NCBI GenBank assembly: GCA_000403475.2
Contig: KE159795.1
Span: 1,997,687-2,061,686, forward strand
DNA: 64,000 bases
Source: Lachnospiraceae bacterium MD308
GTDB taxonomy: Bacteria > Bacillota > Clostridia > Lachnospirales > Lachnospiraceae
Direction: 5' to 3'
Each line of letters opens with the position of its first letter. The first letter of the stretch is position 1. The translations under genes and the position numbers were made by a program. The notes below the pieces were generated by a model. That model was not told where the DNA came from. It searched no databases and saw only the letters and a program-made list of their open reading frames with translations. This document shows, piece after piece, positions 48,198-56,378 of this stretch.

Positions 48198-48995
48198 ATG
48201 AAAATCCAACTGCAAAAAATCCTGCATGATAAAGGGAAACTCCTACTTGCAATTTTGCTGCTTCTGTTTCCGGCAATAGAAGCCCTGCAGATAATGTATC
48301 AGGTATATATTTACGGAGATTCTATGCCATATCCCCTCTACGCCACTTTTCTTTCGTGTTATACAAGGGGACATATATTGCATAAACTTTATTTTTGGTT
48401 CCTTCCCTTATATTTTTTGATTCTTGTTGGAGACGAGTGTATTGAGGATTATGATACCGGATATAAGAATATTATGATTGTAAAAATGGGAAAGAGAAAA
48501 TACATGAAGATCAGACTTCTATCGTCATTTTTGCTTCCTTTTTTTATTGTGATGTGCAGTCTTTTACTCAATCTTGCAGCGGTTTGTATTATCTTTAGAA
48601 ACGGAACATATATCAAACTCTCCGAAGAGGGGGCAAAACCCGGAATTTACGATGTGGTCAGTATGCCGGAGGCTCTGCAATTTAAGCTGAGCTATACGCA
48701 TCCGCTTATTGCAAATCTTATCTTTATGCTTATAGCGGCCTTTCTGGCAGGACTCATAAGTATGGCCGGGGCTTCGTTTGCAATAGCAGTCCACGACCGG
48801 AAAATTGTATATGCAGTGACTTTTGCATTATGGTTTGTTCCTGTACTAATGAAAAATTCTTCCATGCTTGTATTACAGCCCTTCAGTGAATATGATTTTG
48901 ATGTGCTGGCGCCGATTTTTTTATGGATGATGGGAGTGTATCTGTCTGCGGTTTTTTTATCAGCTGTGTGGGAGGCGAAGATCAATGAAATATAA
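48198..48995 (+). CDS. ABC-2-like membrane protein 1
   Basis: A 265-residue integral membrane protein with about six helices, starting MKIQLQKILHDKGKL and first helix at about 15-33. ATG 48198 is set by AAAGGAG. It overlaps the next membrane protein gene by 11 bp. It is probably a permease subunit of a peptide-exporter or bacteriocin-immunity-type ABC system; no family signature is sharp enough for a name. Confidence 0.75.
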   Translation: MKIQLQKILHDKGKLLLAILLLLFPAIEALQIMYQVYIYGDSMPYPLYATFLSCYTRGHILHKLYFWFLPLYFLILVGDECIEDYDTGYKNIMIVKMGKRKYMKIRLLSSFLLPFFIVMCSLLLNLAAVCIIFRNGTYIKLSEEGAKPGIYDVVSMPEALQFKLSYTHPLIANLIFMLIAAFLAGLISMAGASFAIAVHDRKIVYAVTFALWFVPVLMKNSSMLVLQPFSEYDFDVLAPIFLWMMGVYLSAVFLSAVWEAKINEI

Positions 48996-49719
48996 ATATG
49001 GAATTGTCTTTCTGGTCTATTTTGTATTTTGCGCGGCAGACTGGCTGTTTGCAAATATCCCAATTATAAATGCGTTATCAACGGGATATTTTACGGAATA
49101 TGACATTTTTATGAATTTGCATACGTCATTGAATGGGTATAGCGGTCTTCAGGAAATTATGGTTGTATATACCATTCCAGTTTTAATAGGAATATGGTGT
49201 CTTTCCATTCAGGAACGCCCCTATATCCTTTTACGTTTTAGGAACCGGACAGTTTATATGCAGACAGAAATGCGTAAGGCAGCCATAACTTCAGTTGGGT
49301 TTTCTTTGATACATGAGATTGTTGACTATGCGCTGGTAAGCCGTTATCTTGACGGGGATATGCTAAAAGAAAATGATTTTCTTAAATATTGTATTTTTAT
49401 GACGCTTCTGTTGGGAATATTTTACATGGAAACTGGATGTGTCTATTACATTATCAGTGATTTGGCAAAAAACAGACTAAGTGCTCTCCTCGGAGCATTT
49501 TTGATAAATTTTGTACAATTTACCGTACTAAAATATATGAATGGAATCTGGCTTCCTGGAGCTGATACTATTGCTCCCTTTGATTATCTTGATGGAGTCT
49601 TAGGCGTTGGCGGCGTGCTGCTTATCGCTCTTCGGGGAGTGATGGTCACGGCAGTATTATATATTCTCTGCCAGATCGTGTTTGAAAAGAGGGATATATT
49701 GAAAAATGAGGAAAAATAA
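48985..49719 (+). CDS. ABC-associated membrane protein 2
   Basis: A 244-residue integral membrane protein with about six helices (first at 4-24, last near 205-235). No recognised motif. It overlaps its neighbours on both sides (11 and 14 bp), so stoichiometric coupled synthesis is likely. Reminiscent of the multiple small permeases of lantibiotic-immunity transporters, but not similar in any motif I can name. Confidence 0.7.
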   Translation: MKYKYGIVFLVYFVFCAADWLFANIPIINALSTGYFTEYDIFMNLHTSLNGYSGLQEIMVVYTIPVLIGIWCLSIQERPYILLRFRNRTVYMQTEMRKAAITSVGFSLIHEIVDYALVSRYLDGDMLKENDFLKYCIFMTLLLGIFYMETGCVYYIISDLAKNRLSALLGAFLINFVQFTVLKYMNGIWLPGADTIAPFDYLDGVLGVGGVLLIALRGVMVTAVLYILCQIVFEKRDILKNEEK

Positions 49720-50428
49720 CGGGACAAACCGATTGCTGGTATTATTCGCAATCACAGCGCAGCGCATTTCGTTTCAGACATTCGGTTATCCGCTGCCTGG
49801 TTTACCTTTTGCGAATGGCCTGGAATTGGTTGAAAATTATAATAGTTCATGGCTTTTGATTCTGTTTTCCTACTTTCCGATACCGTTCATTTTATTTGAA
49901 TTTTGGGGAAGAGGCAGAAAATTAACGGAAGGGTATGGAAAAGTTCTGCTGATTCGTTCTTATAAAAGAAGCAGGCTCTGTATACAGACGATCGTACATA
50001 TTTTACTTGAGCTGGCAGGAATCACAGCGGTTCAGATACTTATTTTTTCGATAGGAGAACCCGGTTGGCACATGCTGACAAACGAAGAAATGCTAAAGAC
50101 AATAGCTGCGTATTATGCAGGACTTGGGGCTTTGATTTTGTTACAGTTTTATTTAGAGATGTTTGGAGAATCCGATTACTCGAATATTGCAGTAAATATC
50201 TATTTTATTGTCTCAATTTTTACAGGAGAAGCGCTGATCAGGTTAAAAGGGGCAAAACGGCTTTTAGTGCTGCTTTTTCCGAACTTTATGTTTGGAAGGC
50301 GCAACGGAGCTCTTGCAGTCGGAGATATTAACATAAAGTTTGCTTATGCGATGGCCGCTTTAATTATAACCAGTCTGTTGTTTGGCATATTGTCTGTTTT
50401 GAAATTCCAAAAGAAAGATATCTATTAA
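49706..50428 (+). CDS. ABC-associated membrane protein 3
   Basis: A 240-residue integral membrane protein with about six helices. Its first half has WGRGRKLTEGYGKVLLIRSYKRSR, similar in character to the FRNRTVYMQTEMRK loop of protein 2 and the VKMGKRKYMKIRL loop of protein 1, hinting that all three share one fold. It is followed 19 bp later by the ATPase gene. Confidence 0.7.
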   Translation: MRKNNGTNRLLVLFAITAQRISFQTFGYPLPGLPFANGLELVENYNSSWLLILFSYFPIPFILFEFWGRGRKLTEGYGKVLLIRSYKRSRLCIQTIVHILLELAGITAVQILIFSIGEPGWHMLTNEEMLKTIAAYYAGLGALILLQFYLEMFGESDYSNIAVNIYFIVSIFTGEALIRLKGAKRLLVLLFPNFMFGRRNGALAVGDINIKFAYAMAALIITSLLFGILSVLKFQKKDIY

Positions 50429-50447
50429 GTGAAGGGGGCGCAAACTC

Positions 50448-51086
50448 ATGATACAACTGCAAAACGTTAGTAAGAAGATAAAAACAAATCAAGTATTAAA
50501 TAATATATCCTATACGTTTGAAGAAGGGAAAGTATACGGTCTTTATGGACGCAACGGCTCTGGGAAGACAATGCTTCTGCGTGCGGTCAGCGGACTGATC
50601 CGCCTTGACAGCGGAAGTATTTATGTTGACGGGAAAAAACTGCATGAAGAGATTTCATTCCCGGAAAACACTGGCATTGTAATAGAAAACATGGAACTGC
50701 TTCCTCGGTTTTCAGCAAGACAGAATCTCAAAATACTCGCAAAAATCCGGAATAAGGCAGATGACAGGTCTATTACGGAAGCATTAAAGCGGGTTGGTCT
50801 TGATCCAGATTCAACGTTAAAAGTAAAAAAATTTTCTCTGGGCATGAAACAAAGACTTAATATTGCACAGGCTATATTTGAAAAACAAAAGCTTATTCTT
50901 TTGGATGAGCCGACAAATGCTTTGGATGAAAAGGGAGTCGGATTAATTTATGATATTATCAGAGAAGAAAGAGAAAAAGGCGCTGTTATCGTCATAGCGA
51001 CACATCATAAAGAGGATTTAGAAGAATTATGCGACGTAGTGTTAAAAATAGACGAGGGGAAAATTGTTTGCGAAACAGCACCGTAA
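50448..51086 (+). CDS. ABC transporter ATP-binding protein
   Basis: A 212-residue ATPase: Walker A GRNGSGKT (34-41), signature FSLGMKQ (129-135), Walker B LILLDEP with D153/E154, and H-loop TH near 185. It energises the transporter built from the three preceding membrane proteins. GAAGGGGGCG precedes the ATG. Confidence 0.95.
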   Translation: MIQLQNVSKKIKTNQVLNNISYTFEEGKVYGLYGRNGSGKTMLLRAVSGLIRLDSGSIYVDGKKLHEEISFPENTGIVIENMELLPRFSARQNLKILAKIRNKADDRSITEALKRVGLDPDSTLKVKKFSLGMKQRLNIAQAIFEKQKLILLDEPTNALDEKGVGLIYDIIREEREKGAVIVIATHHKEDLEELCDVVLKIDEGKIVCETAP

Positions 51087-51143
51087 GCATATGGAAAACA
51101 TAGCTGGAATTTTAATATATAAGAATGGAAAGGCGAAATCAGG

Positions 51144-51692
51144 ATGAGCAGAGAAAAAAAATTTGGGATTGTTATATTAATATTCCTTTGTATAAGCCTG
51201 GGCAGCGGAGGCTTTATTTTCTACCCCGCTTCCGAAGATGATGCCGGGAGCAAAGGTGCGGCTGCCAATACGGAAGGCCAGGAATTAGCATTTGAGATGC
51301 AAAAGAAAGAAACAGCCGCAGCCGATAAGATGCAAAAGATACAGAGCGGCCTTTTGACGGGAACTTTAACGCAGGAAGAAGCAGCCAAAGAAATTGAATC
51401 TGCCAAAAAATATCTTGAAGAACATCTTGAGGATTTTCGAGACAATGAGGAATTTTTGGAACTGCTGTATTACAGTGCATTTTTACAGAACTTTTGGGCA
51501 GATTCAGGTAATAAAGATGTCATTCGTCAAAACGAACTGATAAGCATCGGAATAAAAATGCATGATTATCTTGTAGATTTTTACAGTAATGGTTTGGAAG
51601 CCGAAGAAGGCGCGGATGATTATGCCAAAAGGATGAAATCTGTCAGCAATAGTGAAATCTTAGAATTAATTGATTTAATAATGGAAGATTAA
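51144..51692 (+). CDS. Membrane-anchored or secreted protein of unknown function
   Basis: A 182-residue protein with an N-terminal hydrophobic segment (residues 7-28), then a helical, Glu/Lys-rich extracellular part with ELAFEMQKKETAAADKMQKI and TGTLTQEEAAKEIESAKKYL. There is no lipobox cysteine. It follows the ATPase gene by 57 bp with AATGGAAAGG before the ATG, and is the last gene of the exporter operon. It may be an accessory or immunity protein; I do not recognise a family. Confidence 0.7.
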   Translation: MSREKKFGIVILIFLCISLGSGGFIFYPASEDDAGSKGAAANTEGQELAFEMQKKETAAADKMQKIQSGLLTGTLTQEEAAKEIESAKKYLEEHLEDFRDNEEFLELLYYSAFLQNFWADSGNKDVIRQNELISIGIKMHDYLVDFYSNGLEAEEGADDYAKRMKSVSNSEILELIDLIMED

Positions 51693-52036
51693 AACAGCTC
51701 TAACGATAATTTAATATTGCTTTACATCCAAATTATCAATTAATTTAATGAAAATTTTTTATGATAAGGGAGTAATTGGTCTGGCGAGGCGCTTTTTAGA
51801 TTAACCACATCCGTCATAAAAACCGTCAATCACCCCTTATTATAAGCAGTGCTGCGAAAAACCAGGGCGATGAGTCTGTATGATGAGAGGATTACAAACT
51901 ACCTGTAAACGAAAAAGCGGGATGGCATCATCCAAACAAACCATCCCGCCCTTATTCCATCTGCATCTGTATTATTGCCAAAAAACTCCAATATTATTCT
52001 CCAAAGACACAAGATTTTTTACAGCCTCTCTGGATT
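51693..52036. other. Intergenic region with two large inverted repeats
   Basis: No gene is seen. Imperfect arms ATAAGGGAGTAATTG (51764-51778) and CAATCACCCCTTAT (51827-51840) enclose about 48 bp. The second structure is the terminator at 51909-51950, listed separately. Confidence 0.6.
51909..51950 (-). terminator. Terminator of the leftward TPR-protein gene
   Basis: GCGGGATGG / CCATCCCGC (51917-51925, 51941-51949) with TTTTTCG following on the minus strand. Confidence 0.8.
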
Positions 52037-53335
52037 TTAATTGAATGGCAGATAGTCTTCTCCAAATTCCATATCTTCATATTCATAATATGGATTTTCA
52101 CAATAATAATCTTGCAGGTACTTGTCATAATCTTTTAGCGCTCGATCTATTTGTTTTTTCTCTTTTCTTTTCCCCATAGCTTCATATAATTTTGATGCTG
52201 CTGTGAACATAATATCATTATCGTCTCCGCATATGGATTTGTCAAAAATAAATCGGTCAACTAATTTTTCGGCTGCGGTAAAATCTTTTGTATTTATATA
52301 AGCGTAGATGCCGGCTGTGGCTGCAACAATATTTTCCGGTTCTTGTTCAATCCATTTTTCGCAGTATTTTGCAGCTTCTTTATACCTGCCAATGGAATTT
52401 AATGCTGACGATTTTCTGAATTTAAGATCTGCTCTGGTATCTTCGGGCAAGTTAAATAAATGAAGCAAATCATCACACATTTTTAGAAGAGTCTCATATT
52501 CCCCTCTCATATCAATTTCATCCAGACAATCATCAAGCCATCCTTGAATATCATACCTGTAATCGGTAGCTTCATCAAGAAGTTCTAATTCCGGTGCAAA
52601 AGACGGATTCTTGTCCCTTTCTTCCTGAACAATTTCTTTTAGAAGTTCAAAAACTTTCAACCAACAGCTTCCGTCTAATTCGGCACCAATCATATTGCTG
52701 TAGCACTTATCAGTTAGTTTATCAAATTTTTTCCACTTTTGTATCAATGTTTCTGCTCCTTCATGTAGTTTTATCGAGCCATTTTGTTGGAGAGATTTGA
52801 TTAACGTACCATTTTTCTTTGCCGTCATATAAATATCTTTAAATTGTTTCTTCATATTACTTCCAATTAATATGTTATATGGCAGAACCAGTCCGTCTGA
52901 TATAATTACATTGCGGAATGGTATGAAAGTTGCTTCTAATATCAGCGGCAATGGAGCAAATGGGAACATTTCTTCCCAGCTGGAAACAATTCCATATACC
53001 TGATATACTTTCTCATCTTCTGATGAAATAAAAATCGTCCCTTTTTTTAAATGCCGTTCCATTATGAATGTGCCTTGTACGCAGCATTTCCAACTTTTTA
53101 TAATATCTTTATGCTCATCAGGAAGGGATTGTCCGTTTTTGGAAAGATATTCATCGATAAGCTCTGTATTATTCCACAGTACATTTGCTATTTCTTTTAC
53201 ATCTGTTGGATTAAGATCTTGGGAATTTGCAATATTTTTAAGTTTTTTATTTACTTTGCATTTTTCGTTTACATAATCAAGTACTGGAAGCCATAATTTA
53301 TAAAATAACTGTCCATCTTTATCAGAAAGTTTCAT
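52037..53335 (-). CDS. Uncharacterised protein with C-terminal TPR-like repeats
   Basis: A 432-residue cytosolic protein. The N-terminal 170 residues form an unnamed domain (LFYKLWLPVLDYVNEK, LWNNTELIDEYLSKN, FIMERHLKKGTIFI, YGIVSSWEEMF); the C-terminal half has tetratricopeptide-like helices (LKFRKSSALNSIGRYKEAAK, EPENIVAATAGIYAYINTKD). I recall similar proteins in Clostridia without known function. It begins 1 bp after the upstream C_GCAxxG_C_C gene, so they are one operon. Confidence 0.6.
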   Translation of the reverse strand: MKLSDKDGQLFYKLWLPVLDYVNEKCKVNKKLKNIANSQDLNPTDVKEIANVLWNNTELIDEYLSKNGQSLPDEHKDIIKSWKCCVQGTFIMERHLKKGTIFISSEDEKVYQVYGIVSSWEEMFPFAPLPLILEATFIPFRNVIISDGLVLPYNILIGSNMKKQFKDIYMTAKKNGTLIKSLQQNGSIKLHEGAETLIQKWKKFDKLTDKCYSNMIGAELDGSCWLKVFELLKEIVQEERDKNPSFAPELELLDEATDYRYDIQGWLDDCLDEIDMRGEYETLLKMCDDLLHLFNLPEDTRADLKFRKSSALNSIGRYKEAAKYCEKWIEQEPENIVAATAGIYAYINTKDFTAAEKLVDRFIFDKSICGDDNDIMFTAASKLYEAMGKRKEKKQIDRALKDYDKYLQDYYCENPYYEYEDMEFGEDYLPFN

Positions 53336-53336
53336 T

Positions 53337-53795
53337 TTATACTTCTCCTTGTGTTTTCAGCTCCCTGATGATGATTTCCGCGACTTTCACAACTGTAGCC
53401 TCTACAAATTTTGTACATTGTGCCTTTCTTTCAGGAGAATTCTTTTCCATTCCGTGTGTCAGGACACGGCAGCAGGTCCCTCCGCAGGTTTCTTTAAAAT
53501 AATCGTGGAATTCTTTTGTAAGTTCAAAACATTTGATATTTTTAGGGTCTCCCGGTGTGGAGCGACCGAAAAAATAACCGATACACATCGTAGCTCCTGC
53601 CAAAGCTCCGCAGATGCATCCGCCTCCGCCAAGACCCCACGGGAAACCGGAACTCATCTTGATCGCGTCATCGGACATGTCAAGATCAAAGGCTTTTCGG
53701 ATCGTATAGATTACGGATTCGGAACAGGTAAAGCCGGAGTGGAAGATCTCGTTGGCATCTTTGCGCAGTTCATCGAAATTTATGTTTGTTGTCAT
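53337..53795 (-). CDS. C_GCAxxG_C_C family redox protein
   Basis: A 152-residue protein with the named cysteine pattern: TCSESV near residue 20, GCICGALAGA near 58, then single Cys residues in KCFEL and a CGGTCC group. The family is common in anaerobes and presumed redox- or metal-related; no reaction is known. GAGGAGG precedes the ATG. It is the first gene of a two-gene leftward operon next to the invertible region. Confidence 0.9.
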   Translation of the reverse strand: MTTNINFDELRKDANEIFHSGFTCSESVIYTIRKAFDLDMSDDAIKMSSGFPWGLGGGGCICGALAGATMCIGYFFGRSTPGDPKNIKCFELTKEFHDYFKETCGGTCCRVLTHGMEKNSPERKAQCTKFVEATVVKVAEIIIRELKTQGEV

Positions 53796-53924
53796 GGCAA
53801 ACCTCCTCGTATGTTATATGTCTAATAATATCATAATGATTTTGATTTTGAAAGTTAATTAGTTGTATAAATAGATTATTTGTGATAGGATATTTCAAAA
53901 GGCACAGAAAATATAATTATAAAT

Positions 53925-53963
53925 AAAAGGCTGGAAAACTATAAAAAAAGTTTCCAGCCTTTT
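53925..53963 (-). terminator. Strong bidirectional hairpin left of the invertible region
   Basis: AAAAGGCTGGAAA / TTTCCAGCCTTTT, a 13-bp perfect stem. Reading leftward it ends in TTTTATTTAT, so a transcript leaving the invertible region to the left would stop here before the C_GCAxxG gene. Confidence 0.85.
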
Positions 53964-53997
53964 TATGTGAAAAATAATATGTCTGTATATTTTTCAT

Positions 53998-54016
53998 AGA
54001 GTATCCCACTCTGTGA
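53998..54016 (+). repeat. Inverton left inverted repeat
   Basis: AGAGTATCCCACTCTGTGA; the exact inverse complement of the right repeat. Confidence 0.9.
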
Positions 54017-54054
54017 AACGAATAAATCAACAAATTCCGACTATATATATGATA

Positions 54055-54083
54055 ATTTTATAAAAAGTTACATTCATTGTCAA
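54055..54083 (-). promoter_or_regulatory. Leftward promoter inside the inverton
   Basis: On the minus strand TTGACA (54083-54078), 17-bp spacer, TAAAAT (54060-54055): five of six in the -10, perfect -35. Transcription would start near 54048, cross the left repeat and meet the hairpin at 53925-53963. After inversion it would face the PP2C-FHA-kinase operon. Confidence 0.75.
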
Positions 54084-54208
54084 TATATAGAGTTACAAAA
54101 CAGAAAAAACAAGTCTGTAAATAAACGTATGATTCGAAATATATGGAGATGTTATGAAAAAAGATTTTATGAGCCGTCAAAATTATCGTCGACAAAGGAG
54201 GATGCGAC

Positions 54209-55348
54209 ATGTCAAGAAAAGGTGAAAATATTTACAAAAGAAAGGACGGAAGATGGGAAGGGAGATATATGAAAGGAAGAAAAGAAAGCGGGAAAGCCAT
54301 ATACGGTTATGTATATGCTAAAACGTACAATGATGCAAAAAATAAACTCCGGGAAAAACAACAGAAAATCAGTTACCATATCTCGAAAGATAATGCATCA
54401 AAGCAAAGAGAGAAATTTTCTGCAGTTGCAGGTAGCTGGTTAGAGCAGAAGAGACCTCAATTCAAAGAATCAACTTATATTAAATATGTGAATCTATTAA
54501 AGTATTATATATTACCTAACCTGGGGGAAGTTCCTTTATCAAAATTAACAGCCGATATAATAGAAGATTTTTGTAAGCTGATGTTACAGAAGGGTGGAAG
54601 AAAAAAAGAGGGCCTTTCTTCTAAAACTGTATCAGATATATTGTCTTTGATGAGAAGTATTTTATGTTATGCTTCAAATAATGGATATTCGGTAAGCTTT
54701 GATATAAAATCAATTGTTATTAAACAAGAACAGAAGGAAATGCAGATATTGACAAAAACGGAGCAGCGTGTGCTTTGTCAGTATATTATTGAGCATCCTA
54801 CGCCAAAGAATCTAGGAATCTTAATCTGTATGTTTACAGGTATCAGAGTGGGAGAGGTCTGTGCTTTGCAGTGTGAAGATATATCAATTTCAGAAAAGAC
54901 AATCCATGTTCATCAGACAATGCAGCGAATCCAGACATACAGTAATACCGGTGGCAGAACAAAAATCATTGTCACAGTACCGAAAAGTAGATGTTCGGTC
55001 AGAACCATCCCGCTTCCAGATGAATTGGTTCAGCTTATTCAGATATCATACTTTCCTTTTTCAGGTTATTTTCTTACGGGAAGCCAAACAAAATGGATTG
55101 AACCCCGGACTATGCAGAATCATTTTAAAAGTATATCAAAAAAATGCAGTATCAGAGAAATAAATTTCCATGCACTTCGTCATACATTTGCAACTCGCTG
55201 TGTAGAGTACGGCTTTGATGTGAAGAGCCTCAGTGAGATACTCGGTCATGCAAGTGTCAATATCACTATGAATCGTTATGTTCATCCGACTATGGAGCTT
55301 AAAAGAAATAATATGGAGCGTCTGTCTCCTTTATTAGCCGTCAGATGA
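54209..55348 (+). CDS. Tyrosine recombinase (putative DNA invertase)
   Basis: A 379-residue integrase-family protein. The N-terminal arm-binding domain (ENIYKRKDGRWEGRY, KTYNDAKNKLREKQ), SAM-like core-binding domain (about 65-165) and catalytic domain are present, with R213, K259, H321-x-x-R324, H347 and nucleophile Y357. All catalytic residues are intact. GACAAAGGAGG precedes the ATG. It has no excisionase, phage or conjugation neighbours and is tightly enclosed by inverted repeats, so site-specific inversion of its own segment is the likeliest role. Confidence 0.9.
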   Translation: MSRKGENIYKRKDGRWEGRYMKGRKESGKAIYGYVYAKTYNDAKNKLREKQQKISYHISKDNASKQREKFSAVAGSWLEQKRPQFKESTYIKYVNLLKYYILPNLGEVPLSKLTADIIEDFCKLMLQKGGRKKEGLSSKTVSDILSLMRSILCYASNNGYSVSFDIKSIVIKQEQKEMQILTKTEQRVLCQYIIEHPTPKNLGILICMFTGIRVGEVCALQCEDISISEKTIHVHQTMQRIQTYSNTGGRTKIIVTVPKSRCSVRTIPLPDELVQLIQISYFPFSGYFLTGSQTKWIEPRTMQNHFKSISKKCSIREINFHALRHTFATRCVEYGFDVKSLSEILGHASVNITMNRYVHPTMELKRNNMERLSPLLAVR

Positions 55349-55401
55349 TATCGTCAAACATATCCCAAACAATTAGAAATACAGGTTTTTTCTATGTTAT
55401 A

Positions 55402-55420
55402 TCACAGAGTGGGATACTCT
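55402..55420 (-). repeat. Inverton right inverted repeat
   Basis: TCACAGAGTGGGATACTCT. It lies 54 bp after the recombinase stop and 167 bp before the first operon gene. No promoter of comparable quality is visible between here and 55587. Confidence 0.9.
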
Positions 55421-55586
55421 GCGAAATATGCAGTTTAAGAATTTTTATTCTGTCGTTTTACCTATATTATGCGGAAGAACATCGTTGAATATACCATAAA
55501 AGCTGTTAATTATGACAACTCAGGCATGAGATATCTATGAGTCATTATGATATAAAAAAATGTATAACGATTTGAGGAGATAAGCT

Positions 55587-56315
55587 ATGAAAACATCATT
55601 GATCATATCATACGGTATTTTAACAAACAGAGGAGAGAGGGAAATTAACGAGGATTATCTGGATATTGCAATCACGCCTGAGAGACTGGGATTCATACTA
55701 TGTGACGGCCTTGGAGGACATGGAAAAGGCGATGCGGCATCACAATTTGTTGTAGGGCAGATAAAGAAGTTATTAGAGGACTCTATATCGATAGAAGATA
55801 GTATTATGCAGGCACAGGCCGGTTTATTGCAAAAACAGATACAGGAGCATGCAGAAAATGCTATGAAGACAACAGTCACTTGTCTGACTGTTTCCGGTGA
55901 TTATGCAAGGTTTGGACATGTGGGGGATTCCAGAGTCTATCATTTTGAAAAGGCAAAATATATATTAAGAAGCTTAGATCACAGTGTACCTCAGATGCTT
56001 GCCAGCAGGGGAGATATAAGAGATAAGGATATCCGCCGACATGAAGACCGCAATAGACTTTTGCGGGTGATGGGAAGTGAGTGGGACAGACCGGAATATC
56101 AGATGTCTAACCAGATACCGCTGACAAATCATACAAGCTTTTTACTTTGCAGCGACGGCTTTTGGGAGCTGATTGACGAAAAGATGATGTGCAAGACGTT
56201 GAAAAAATCGAATACCCCGGAAAAATGGCTTCAAAGTATGGAAACAGTTATATGGGAAAATGGGAGAGGAACGAATATGGATAATTATTCGGCGATTGCT
56301 GTATTCGTAAGATAG
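55587..56315 (+). CDS. PP2C-family Ser/Thr protein phosphatase 1
   Basis: A 242-residue metal-dependent phosphatase. Motifs are REINEDY (N-terminal, with metal Asp), DGLGGHGKGDAA, GHVGDSRVY, LCSDGFWELI and MDNYSAIAV with the final metal Asp. It should reverse phosphorylation by the operon's Ser/Thr kinase. TTGAGGAG precedes the ATG. First gene of the operon after the inverton. Confidence 0.93.
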   Translation: MKTSLIISYGILTNRGEREINEDYLDIAITPERLGFILCDGLGGHGKGDAASQFVVGQIKKLLEDSISIEDSIMQAQAGLLQKQIQEHAENAMKTTVTCLTVSGDYARFGHVGDSRVYHFEKAKYILRSLDHSVPQMLASRGDIRDKDIRRHEDRNRLLRVMGSEWDRPEYQMSNQIPLTNHTSFLLCSDGFWELIDEKMMCKTLKKSNTPEKWLQSMETVIWENGRGTNMDNYSAIAVFVR

Positions 56316-56378
56316 TGTCTGTATGGCAGAATTACAGGAATTTCAAAGATCGCAAATGGTGAAGGGAAAGGAAAAAGG

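Larger units (their letters stand above)
53998..55420. other. Putative inverton: recombinase and outward promoter between 19-bp inverted repeats
   Basis: Perfect inverted repeats AGAGTATCCCACTCTGTGA (53998-54016) and TCACAGAGTGGGATACTCT (55402-55420) bound 1.42 kb containing only a tyrosine recombinase and a leftward promoter. Each repeat has its own dyad, AGAGT-ATCCC-ACTCT, i.e. two recombinase arms around a 5-bp asymmetric spacer; inverted spacers predict inversion rather than excision. The remaining non-coding part (54017-54208) is AT-rich. Confidence 0.7.

Noticed and set aside
54209..55348. The recombinase as the integrase of a phage or conjugative element
   Set aside because: There is no tRNA, excisionase, phage or conjugation gene nearby; its tight enclosure by perfect inverted repeats fits an invertase better.
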